In this document: positions 8,134 through 16,400 of the stretch, one piece after another
How the letters are laid out: every line of letters starts with the position of its first letter
Position numbering within the stretch: the first letter of the stretch is position 1
The notes under the pieces: generated by a model
What the model was told of the DNA's origin: nothing
The model's input: the letters and a program-made list of their open reading frames with translations, nothing else
Databases searched by the model: none
Position numbers and translations under genes: made by a program
Assembly: GCA_001858525.1 (NCBI GenBank)
Contig: LAPX01000015.1
Location: 1 to 32,373 of the forward strand
DNA: 32,373 nucleotides
Origin: Vampirovibrio chlorellavorus
Lineage (GTDB): Bacteria; Cyanobacteriota; Vampirovibrionia; Vampirovibrionales; Vampirovibrionaceae
Reading direction: 5' to 3'

Positions 8134-8736
8134 CTATTTGTATTCCCGTTCCCGTACCCATTTGGTGGAAATCCACTTCTCTCCGGCAATCACGGGCAGA
8201 GAGGCGTGCAAGGTCTTTCGGTCGACCTCTCCCTCGGGGGTCACGTTTATAAATAGTAAGGCGTCGCCTTTTCTGGGCTTCACCCGAATATCCATTTCAG
8301 GAAAATGCGTTTCCCCGCCTTCATCCACATCATTCAGATACATAATACAGGTGGCCATACGCTGCCCGCCTGCGGCCATGACCGTTGAAGAACCTTTCAG
8401 GTTGGGATCGAAAAAATCAAAATGAGGTCGATATTCCTGCCCCACTCCGTAGTTGAGTACCTGCAAGCCTTCGCCATTTTCCACTGGCAGGCCCAGCAGC
8501 AAGGCGATACGATCCTCAATCCCGGTAATGGTGGGGGTTTCTCGAATCATAAAGTAGGTACTGGTGCTACTGCGGGCTTCCACCAGGATAAACTTTCCGG
8601 TCTCCGGATCCACAGTGGTGGAGGGCGCAATCTTGGGTCGAGCCCGTTCAATGAGATGCGAGCATTCCTCGTCACTCAAAAAATTCCGCAAAGTCAAAAT
8701 ACGGGGCTGTGTGGATAATTCTACAATGTCGAACAT
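8134..8736 (-). CDS. 2-oxoglutarate/Fe(II) dioxygenase, prolyl 4-hydroxylase-like
   Basis: A 200-residue single-domain enzyme of the P4Hc family. The iron ligands are visible: the HxD pair at H105 and D107 in YRPHFDFFD, and the distal H177 in TLHASLPV. K187 in GEKWISTKWVRE is placed to bind 2-oxoglutarate. The entry segment ILTLRNFLSDEECSHLI is typical of the family. Length matches the bacterial catalytic domain without extensions. The family hydroxylates prolyl residues or related peptide substrates with O2 and 2-oxoglutarate. The Pro-rich proteins of this window are conceivable substrates, but there is no direct evidence. AGGA lies eight bases before the ATG. It probably forms its own transcription unit, 83 bases upstream of pseG on the same strand. 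Confidence 0.9.
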   Translation of the reverse strand: MFDIVELSTQPRILTLRNFLSDEECSHLIERARPKIAPSTTVDPETGKFILVEARSSTSTYFMIRETPTITGIEDRIALLLGLPVENGEGLQVLNYGVGQEYRPHFDFFDPNLKGSSTVMAAGGQRMATCIMYLNDVDEGGETHFPEMDIRVKPRKGDALLFINVTPEGEVDRKTLHASLPVIAGEKWISTKWVREREYK

Positions 8737-8819
8737 ACAGGGATCCTAGTAGTTTTGGGCTGAAACAACTTGAAAAAACAGATAATCAGCAACTGCTTAA
8801 CACAGAAAGCCTGAAGGTA

Positions 8820-9866
8820 TTATTCATTATAACTTTTTAAAGCCGCCAGCACCCGATTAATCCCGCAGCCGTCCACCAGCTGCATCCCTTGAGCCGCATA
8901 GGGTTTGAGCAACGCAGGATTCCGGGCAAAAGAGAGAACCGACTGGGCAATTTGTTCGGCAGTCACAGTGCCACTGGGGCCCAAGTACACCTGGGCTCCG
9001 GCTTCTGCCACTTCCTGACTGATTTGCCGCTGATTATCAGCGACAGCAAGGACAATGGCAGGCAGTCCCAAACAGAGACGCTCCCAAGTGGTGGTGCCCC
9101 CAGCCCCAATGGCCAAATCCGCTTCCGCCATCAGTCTGGCAATATGCGGGGTTTGACAGTGAAAATGCCAGCCGGGTTGATGTTGGCAACGGGCCTGAAT
9201 GGACGCTTTGGCCGGATTGCTGGCCCCCACAATGACATCCACTTGACAGTTGGCTAACTGCAAGCTGGAGAGTGCATCCAGTACGGTTTGCGTTTCCCCG
9301 GTGGGATCACTGCCTCCAAAGCAAACCTGAATGCGCTTTAATGTGGGTCGTTGGCGTTTCCCCGATGCCAGCAAGTCCAAACGCATCGCTTCAAATTCAG
9401 GACGCAACAAGGCGTAGGCAGGACCCAGCAAACACCGGGTGGTCGATGGCAGCAGGCCTTGATAGCGATCTTCTGGATGGGCGAAATAGTTTTGATCCAG
9501 TAACACATCGCAGTGGTGATTTCGATTGGCCAAATCGTCAATGATCAGTATCTTCCCCACCCGGTCCCGCAGGGAGCGCTCCCACTGGGCATCCAGTTGG
9601 TAATGATCCACCACCAGAAACTCCGGGGCGTTCTGTTGCAAATATTCGCTTACGCTTGCCGGAACGGCTGCCGGATTTTCATCCTCCCACACCAGCAGTC
9701 CAAAGCCCTGCTCCTCAATCCATCGGGTCATATCGCCGGGTAAGCGTCGACAGGCAAATGTGACATGAGCACCCTGTTGCACCCACTGATTGGCTAGGGT
9801 CAGGCACCGTACCACGTGTCCCGTACCCATTTCCACGGACGCATCGGCCCGAAATAAAACGTTCAC
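8820..9866 (-). CDS. pseG: UDP-2,4-diacetamido-2,4,6-trideoxy-altropyranose hydrolase
   Basis: A 348-residue GT-B-fold hydrolase. It removes UDP from the pseudaminic acid precursor and yields 2,4-diacetamido-2,4,6-trideoxy-L-altrose, the fourth step of the pathway. The family start is exact: FRADAS, then GTGHVVRC, with His at 17 where PseG has its catalytic His17. The nucleotide-binding C-terminal half carries IRIQ-type strands, CFGGSDPTGETQ, and AIGAGGTTTWERLCLGLP. The start is a GTG, and no ATG fits the motif. It follows the aldo/keto reductase-like gene after 42 bases on the same strand and is likely in one operon with it. The partners pseC, pseF, pseH and pseI are not in the window; pseB lies divergently 1.2 kb away. 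Confidence 0.9.
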   Translation of the reverse strand: MNVLFRADASVEMGTGHVVRCLTLANQWVQQGAHVTFACRRLPGDMTRWIEEQGFGLLVWEDENPAAVPASVSEYLQQNAPEFLVVDHYQLDAQWERSLRDRVGKILIIDDLANRNHHCDVLLDQNYFAHPEDRYQGLLPSTTRCLLGPAYALLRPEFEAMRLDLLASGKRQRPTLKRIQVCFGGSDPTGETQTVLDALSSLQLANCQVDVIVGASNPAKASIQARCQHQPGWHFHCQTPHIARLMAEADLAIGAGGTTTWERLCLGLPAIVLAVADNQRQISQEVAEAGAQVYLGPSGTVTAEQIAQSVLSFARNPALLKPYAAQGMQLVDGCGINRVLAALKSYNE

Positions 9867-9908
9867 AAAAACCGCCCCGACGACATGCTGTCCTTATTCA
9901 AGCTGACC

Positions 9909-10784
9909 TTATTCATACAAGTTCCATTGTAAGGGATCCACAAAACGGGCATCGTTGCTGGCAAAGGGAAAGAAATCATCCGCGGCCAACCCTGAGTGCA
10001 GGGCGGCTACCATCTCGCTGAGTTGATCGGCACTGTGCACCCCAATTAAAGCGTAATCCACCTCGGGTAAGGCCGTCACAAAGTTCAAGGCCCCTTCCAG
10101 CGGGGTCAGCCCTTCCTTCACCAGAAAATCATGGTACTGGGCCATCCGCTTTTTCAGTGGCCAAAACCAGGGATGAAGGTGCAGCGGATCCAGCAACACC
10201 CCTTGCAGCAGAATGTCTCGGGCATGCACCTCGATTTTTCTGCTTTTTAATTGACTTAAATGCCCACTGTGCACAAAACGCTGATCCAGGACACTCACGG
10301 GCAACTGCACAATATCCGGCTGAAAATATTGCAACAGCCAGTCCAGTGCCTCCGGGTGCGATACGGAAAAAGCGGTTTTTTCAATTAGCTTCTGCTTTTT
10401 TAAGGCCTCCATGCGATGAATCAGTCGCTCCCCTTGCCGGTTCATGACCGTGGGGTTAATAGTCGTTTTGAGGGCGTACACTTGAGGTTGAGACAAGACC
10501 TCCAAGGCTTCCATCACCCCTTGTTCCAGTTGATCCGCGTAAGAGCTGGCCCCAAGATCCGCTGAAAGCAGGTAAGGCTTGACTAACATTCTGAAATGGG
10601 CCTGTCCGGGCAAGCAACGCCCTACCACTGACAGGCTGTCTCCAGCCTCAGCTGCGGTATCCAGCATAGTAATGCCCGCCTGATGGGCCAGATTCAAGAT
10701 GTCCCGAACCGACTCCAATGGCACCGAGAGCGCATGCTTTCCGCTTTGCGCAGCAAATGCCACTGTACCCAAGCCCAATTTCAT
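9909..10784 (-). CDS. Aldo/keto reductase-like protein with altered active site
   Basis: A 291-residue protein with the AKR (β/α)8 pattern. The N-terminus MKLGLGTVAFAAQSGK and the segment GITMLDTAAEAGDSLSVVG are the family's second strand and DTA loop. The chosen start is the ATG at 10784, with AGGA upstream; the frame stays open to about 10880 but that extension does not resemble the family. Normal members have Asp, Tyr, Lys and His in the active site. Here Asp42 and Lys69 (MLVKPY) remain, but the Tyr position of DTAxxYG is Ala47, and the HH/His position after VYAL is Lys-Thr. The protein may therefore be a non-classical reductase or inactive. Similar proteins sit in flagellin- and polysaccharide-sugar clusters, which fits the pseG and pseB neighbours. 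Confidence 0.8.
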   Translation of the reverse strand: MKLGLGTVAFAAQSGKHALSVPLESVRDILNLAHQAGITMLDTAAEAGDSLSVVGRCLPGQAHFRMLVKPYLLSADLGASSYADQLEQGVMEALEVLSQPQVYALKTTINPTVMNRQGERLIHRMEALKKQKLIEKTAFSVSHPEALDWLLQYFQPDIVQLPVSVLDQRFVHSGHLSQLKSRKIEVHARDILLQGVLLDPLHLHPWFWPLKKRMAQYHDFLVKEGLTPLEGALNFVTALPEVDYALIGVHSADQLSEMVAALHSGLAADDFFPFASNDARFVDPLQWNLYE

Positions 10785-11046
10785 TGATTTAAAAATCCTG
10801 ATTCTGGAGTACCACTCTATCTGATTCTGATCATAACAAAAGCAGCCCGAATTTTTCCGCACTTGAATGGCAACTGGCAAAAATACTCAAATTGGATGAC
10901 GCATCCACAGGCCATAAAAAGGTTCAATGAAAGCAGTGCTCAAAAAGGATAAAGCCATTTTTTGTTCTGAGCCAGATTGAATTTTTTTAGATGTGGATAT
11001 GAGTTAAGTATCGCCTTATTGTGCAGGCAGGGACTGATCGAGGTAA

Positions 11047-12054
<1,008 letters not shown>

Positions 12055-12388
12055 ATAACAGCTTTCATAAGGTTGGAAACTTTACTGGTGCGAGCTTGAC
12101 CTGCTATCAGTGGGAATTCATCTGCCTTTTTTGAAGGTTAAAAAACCAACAGCCAACCAAATCGGTAGGTCGAAAATCTACGGCCCTTGCTTATACCGGG
12201 ATTGGCCGGGCCCAAGACCTATCAGTTTCCGTTAGCCTCAACGCCTGCTTCGTCTACCTTCGTGTATCTTTGCCCAAACCATTGGAGGGAGGGCACAGAC
12301 CTGGATTCCTTCAAATGCAGGAGGCGTGTACCTTTAGAAATGGCACACAATAATCATATCGAAGGCAATCCAAAAAAGAGTCCAATTT
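12055..12388. other. Non-coding gap after pseB
   Basis: I find no convincing gene, RNA or strong terminator in these 334 bases. An open frame from 12187 overlaps the next gene out of frame and has no coding character. A small GGTT/AACC dyad in an A-rich stretch near 12136-12150 is the only structure, and it is too weak to name. Confidence 0.5.
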
Positions 12389-12682
12389 ATGAGCAGAGAA
12401 ACCTTTTCCCTGTTGTTTTTCAGCCTGTTGGCTGTTGTAGGGGTTAGCGCCTCTTTTCACTGGATGGAAACGCACAGCACGCTGGATGCACAGCAGGCTT
12501 TGAGACAGGCAAAACCTGTTATTCAACACCTCAGCCAGGAAAAATCTACCCCCCTGCGCTTGGCCCAAATGACACCGCCCAGTAACGCTAATAGCAACTG
12601 GCAGATTGAGCTTCAGACTCCCGCCCGAAAAAAAGTCAACATTCTGGTGCAGGGAAATGGCGCGACCCGTGTGGTTCAGTGA
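12389..12682 (+). CDS. Small exported hypothetical protein
   Basis: A 97-residue protein with an N-terminal hydrophobic segment (FSLLFFSLLAVVGVSAS) that is a signal peptide or anchor. After it comes a Gln/Ala-rich helical stretch (LDAQQALRQAKPVIQHL), then a small, possibly β-rich end (WQIELQTPARKKVNILVQG). I do not recognise the family. A purine-rich AAAGAG eight bases before the ATG could serve as ribosome binding site. It sits between pseB and the PilP-like gene, all on the plus strand, but gaps of 334 and 290 bases make a single transcript uncertain. A role as an accessory of the downstream secretin system is possible from position only. Confidence 0.55.
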   Translation: MSRETFSLLFFSLLAVVGVSASFHWMETHSTLDAQQALRQAKPVIQHLSQEKSTPLRLAQMTPPSNANSNWQIELQTPARKKVNILVQGNGATRVVQ

Positions 12683-12972
12683 TTCTGCTTTGATGGGAAA
12701 CGCCTCACTGACCTGAATGGCAAAGGTTATAATTCGCAAGCGGTTTGTCTATCTGTCTCAGACTCACAATTTAAGTCTTAAGATTCTGCAAAGTCCTATG
12801 GATAGACGAGTTGATTTCATGACTAAAACGATATTCTGAACAATGAGACCCAATATAGATGTGGATATGAAGAAGACAACTTTTGACACATGGTTGTCGT
12901 TAAAGAGATTTATCCAAGCCTAAGCCAAGGATTAAGCAGGATCGAGGAAGGATCGGAAAGGCTGAAAGCATT

Positions 12973-14406
12973 ATGCTGAGTGAAAATCCAGGGAAGAAAA
13001 TGAACGAATCCAATAAGCAGAAAATCACAAACAATGAAAGCATTGAGATTGACGACCTCAAAGCTTCTTACTGGGCTTCTGTCGCCGCGTCTGCCCATAA
13101 TACCTTTTCAGAGCCCAGCACCTTCCAGCTTTCGCCCAATGAAGCCCAAAAATCACTCAGCGCGAAATCTCACTTTGTCCATCATAAAACGTCACAGTGG
13201 CTTTTGGCATCAAAGCCCAAAGCATTTGAATCGGTAAATCAAGATTTACCCAGTCAACCGACTTCTCCGATTGAGGGCTGTAATGGAGCGCTTCAAACTC
13301 ACCTGCCAGACATTTATCGTGTCACTCTAAGGTCGGATAAGGAGACAAAAATATCCAGTGATCCGTTGCTCAGTTTTTCAGGACCGTCTAAAAGCTTTAA
13401 GGCCTCAAACTCTGCAGATAATGGTCAGGGGGATAGCCTGAACTTGGCCAACGAACCATTGCATTGGGTTGATGAATTGGATAGTTTTAATCAGGACTTT
13501 TCAGACAACGATTTTTTACTGGTTAAAGAGCACTGGACCTCAAAAATTTTGAACAATCCCAAAATGGTTGCAGCTGTTATTGGTCTATGTCTTTTGGCCT
13601 CATCAGTTTACGCAGGCCTGGGTTATTGGTGGCTTACCTCTTCTAATTTATCGCATGCCGCGGAACCTGAAAATGGAAAGCCAACCACGCAGTCAAGTAG
13701 TCCCGATCTTTTCAATATTAAAGCTTTGCAAAAACAAGTGCCTTCTGCGCAGCCCACGAACAAGATCAATCCCAACGAGCGGCTGATTGCCCAAGCAGAA
13801 CCTGTGGCAACTTTTGCTATGGCAGATTCAGTGGAGGCTATTCCGGAACTGAGTGGACGACCGGATCCATTTTCTCCGTTAATCCAAGAAACCAATGGTT
13901 CTTTTATAGCCCCGACTCAAAATCAGGATGCCTTGACCGGGGTCCAGTACACTGGGTTTATTGGGGGTGTAAATAGCAAAAATAAAATTGCCATTATCAA
14001 GGTCGCTGATGCCAATCCCGCGGTGAGTCCAAAGACACTATTCAAAAAGGCTGGCGAATCATTTTACATTAATGGCGAACGTATTTATTTATTCGCAATT
14101 GGAAAAACCAGCCTGAGTTTACAGCTCAAAAATGAAAACCGATCCTTGGCGCTCAATCCTTATAAGATCATTGTGAATAATACAGCCACAACCAATGCCG
14201 CCGGTACCACTGGAAGCACTGGCGCTAGTCCCGCTGCTAGTGGTTCTAATTCAAGTAGCATCGTCAGTAGCGGTAGTGCATCATCTTCTATCGTGAGTTC
14301 TTCAACTGGGGAAAGTTCTAGCGCGAATGCCACAAATAATACTTCCACGAGTAGTAATTCTGCCAGGAATTCTGGTAATGGTATTAACATCAATTTGGAA
14401 GAATGA
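12973..14406 (+). CDS. Bitopic protein with PilP-like periplasmic domain
   Basis: A 477-residue protein. Residues 1-195 are polar and probably cytoplasmic, residues about 198-222 form one transmembrane helix, and the rest should face the periplasm. The segment GRPDPFSPL (about 295-303) and the following domain LTGVQYTGFIGG...ESFYINGERIYLFAIGKTSLSLQL (321-385) follow the pattern of PilP, the pilot-like protein that docks on the N0 domain of the PilQ secretin. The C-terminus (about 405-470) is a Ser/Ala/Thr/Asn-rich tail. Ordinary PilP is a short lipoprotein of about 175 residues with no cytoplasmic domain, so this version is unusual. The start may be the ATG at 12973 or the one at 13000, which has AGGGAAGAA just before it. 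It lies 104 bases before the first secretin gene. Confidence 0.7.
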   Translation: MLSENPGKKMNESNKQKITNNESIEIDDLKASYWASVAASAHNTFSEPSTFQLSPNEAQKSLSAKSHFVHHKTSQWLLASKPKAFESVNQDLPSQPTSPIEGCNGALQTHLPDIYRVTLRSDKETKISSDPLLSFSGPSKSFKASNSADNGQGDSLNLANEPLHWVDELDSFNQDFSDNDFLLVKEHWTSKILNNPKMVAAVIGLCLLASSVYAGLGYWWLTSSNLSHAAEPENGKPTTQSSSPDLFNIKALQKQVPSAQPTNKINPNERLIAQAEPVATFAMADSVEAIPELSGRPDPFSPLIQETNGSFIAPTQNQDALTGVQYTGFIGGVNSKNKIAIIKVADANPAVSPKTLFKKAGESFYINGERIYLFAIGKTSLSLQLKNENRSLALNPYKIIVNNTATTNAAGTTGSTGASPAASGSNSSSIVSSGSASSSIVSSSTGESSSANATNNTSTSSNSARNSGNGININLEE

Positions 14407-14510
14407 TTTTGCTTTACGGCAGTGAACCCTGTTTTGAGTGATTTTAGTCCGGAAAAGTTTCGTTTTAAAAATTTGATTCAATAGAGTTGAGAGATGAGAG
14501 GCAACCAACC

Positions 14511-16397
14511 ATGAAGAAAACGCTGGCACCATTGTTGGTCGCAATGATGACCCTCCAGGCGGTATCGCCATTGCCAACCATGGCTCAATCTCGTTTGGCC
14601 ACAGGCTCTCTAGACAATACGGCCCTGCTGGATGAAACACTGAGTGTACCCAACGGTAATCGGCGGATCACTTTAAGCGTTGATAATCAAAATATTCGAA
14701 ATGTCCTGTATGCCTTGGCTGATACTGGCAAGTTCAATTTGGTTATGGACGATTCGGTGACTGGAAATGTCACGATTGATTTATCCAAGGTGAGTATTAA
14801 CCAGGCGCTGCAATCGATTGCGTCATTGGGCAATTTGAAAATTTTAAAACAAAGTGGCAATATTTATCTGGTCATGTCCCGAGCCACTGCAGAGGCCAAA
14901 GGGCTGGATCGACAACTTTCCAAAGTCATTCCCCTGCATTACACCAACGCCACGCGGGTGGCCAGTATGCTCAACAATTCCCTGTTAGCCGGATCCGCTT
15001 CAGGGAGTGGATCTTCCGCAGGGGGAGCGAGCGGGACTGCCACGCAATCGGCCACTGCTGAAGCCAGGACAAACAGTATTATTTTGGTCGGCACAGCTCA
15101 AAAAATTGCATTGGCTGAAGCGGCCATCGCCAAAATGGATGTTCCTCGCCAAAGTAAAACATTTTACCTCAGTCACTCCAATGCTTTGGATGTTGCTACC
15201 TTGTTAGCGGGTAGTGCATTTAATGATGGGGTTGCCTCATTTTCAGTCGGAGCCGCTGGTGGGGGGGCTGCCGCTGGTGGTGCAGGCACCACTCCTACAA
15301 CGCCATCTTCCCTGAGAGTAGAGCGCCAGGATGTGCAAGAAGGCAGTGGTATTAATATTTTTGGTAGCAGTGGGAATGGGGTAACTTCTGGTCTTTCGAG
15401 TGCCGTAACACTCAGAGGATTTGTCAAAACGCAGGATAACGCCTCAGTATCGCCTGAAAGCGCCCTGATTATTCCGGATTCGCGTCAAAACGCCATCACG
15501 ATTATGGGTACCGCTGAGCAAATTGCTTTGGCCGAATCGCTTATTCCGACTTTTGATGCCCAACTGCCCCAGGTGTCTATCGAGGCTTCTTTGGTAGAAA
15601 TTACGGATACCAACAGTAAACAACTGGGAACCCGCTGGGGGATTGCTGATGGCAAACTGCAATTTGGTTTTAACAATCAGCCCCTCAGCTCAGTTTCGGG
15701 AACAGGGCTGATTGGCCTTTCCACTATTACTGATATTACAGATGTGAATGCTTTAGCCCGATCCGGAATTGCCTTTAATACCAGTCCCGCCGTAACTCGC
15801 CCGGATTATGCATTTCAAATCAGAAACCTGATTTCTCAAAACAAAGCAAAAGTGCTGGCCAATCCAACGGTGGTTGCGACTCACGATACCGAATCGATTA
15901 TCAGTATTGTGGATGAGATTGTGCGGCGGGTTGTGACCACGGTCGATGAAAGTGGATTTGCGACCCAAACTGTCGAAATTGGGGAAGCGGGTATTGTCAT
16001 GGATATCCTGCCCAAAGTGGGCGAAGACGGTACTGTCAGTATGCGTGTTCGTCCCTCGGTGACCAGTGTGCTTCGTGAAGAAACGGTTTTGGGTAACCTG
16101 GTTACCTTATTGCAGAAGCGAGATTTACTGGCTCAAAATGTCCGGCTAAAAGACGGTGAAACGCTGGTTATTGGTGGCTTGATTCAGGAGCGACAAACCG
16201 AGCGGATGGACAAATTGCCCGGTGTGGCAGAACTGCCTATTGTGGGTGCCATGTTTAGAGCGTCTCAAAGAACCGGAGTTCGTTCCGAACTGGTCATGAT
16301 GATTACCCCACATATTATCAGCAACACAAAGCTAACACCGGTCATTACCACTACGACCGAAGCAGGTACCCTGAGCAGCATGGCCGGAGGGAAGTAA
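14511..16397 (+). CDS. Secretin, PilQ/GspD type (first of tandem pair)
   Basis: A 628-residue outer-membrane secretin subunit. The signal peptide is residues 1-25 (cut after TMA). An STN/N0-like domain lies at about 51-122, and N-domain repeats at about 138-211 and 216-365. The secretin barrel domain is about 370-602, with NKAKVLANPTVVA, SIVDEI, VEIGEAGIVMDILP and the closing motif DGETLVIGGLIQ, then LPGVAELPIVGAMF. Two Gly/Ser/Ala-rich loops (161-176 and 247-259) are inserted in the N domains. Secretins form a ring pore for type IV pili, type II secretion or competence. The start is the ATG at 14511 with AGAGG nine bases before it; a TTG farther upstream (14487) is unlikely. The second secretin follows after three bases. 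No pilM, pilN or pilO genes are in the window. Confidence 0.9.
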   Translation: MKKTLAPLLVAMMTLQAVSPLPTMAQSRLATGSLDNTALLDETLSVPNGNRRITLSVDNQNIRNVLYALADTGKFNLVMDDSVTGNVTIDLSKVSINQALQSIASLGNLKILKQSGNIYLVMSRATAEAKGLDRQLSKVIPLHYTNATRVASMLNNSLLAGSASGSGSSAGGASGTATQSATAEARTNSIILVGTAQKIALAEAAIAKMDVPRQSKTFYLSHSNALDVATLLAGSAFNDGVASFSVGAAGGGAAAGGAGTTPTTPSSLRVERQDVQEGSGINIFGSSGNGVTSGLSSAVTLRGFVKTQDNASVSPESALIIPDSRQNAITIMGTAEQIALAESLIPTFDAQLPQVSIEASLVEITDTNSKQLGTRWGIADGKLQFGFNNQPLSSVSGTGLIGLSTITDITDVNALARSGIAFNTSPAVTRPDYAFQIRNLISQNKAKVLANPTVVATHDTESIISIVDEIVRRVVTTVDESGFATQTVEIGEAGIVMDILPKVGEDGTVSMRVRPSVTSVLREETVLGNLVTLLQKRDLLAQNVRLKDGETLVIGGLIQERQTERMDKLPGVAELPIVGAMFRASQRTGVRSELVMMITPHIISNTKLTPVITTTTEAGTLSSMAGGK

Positions 16398-16400
16398 ACC

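Noticed and set aside
12187-12447. Plus-strand open frame of 86 codons between pseB and the small exported protein
   Set aside because: No ribosome binding site, odd composition, and overlap out of frame with a better-supported gene.
12883-12912. TTGACA before the PilP-like gene, considered as a -35 box
   Set aside because: No acceptable -10 box lies 16-18 bases downstream.
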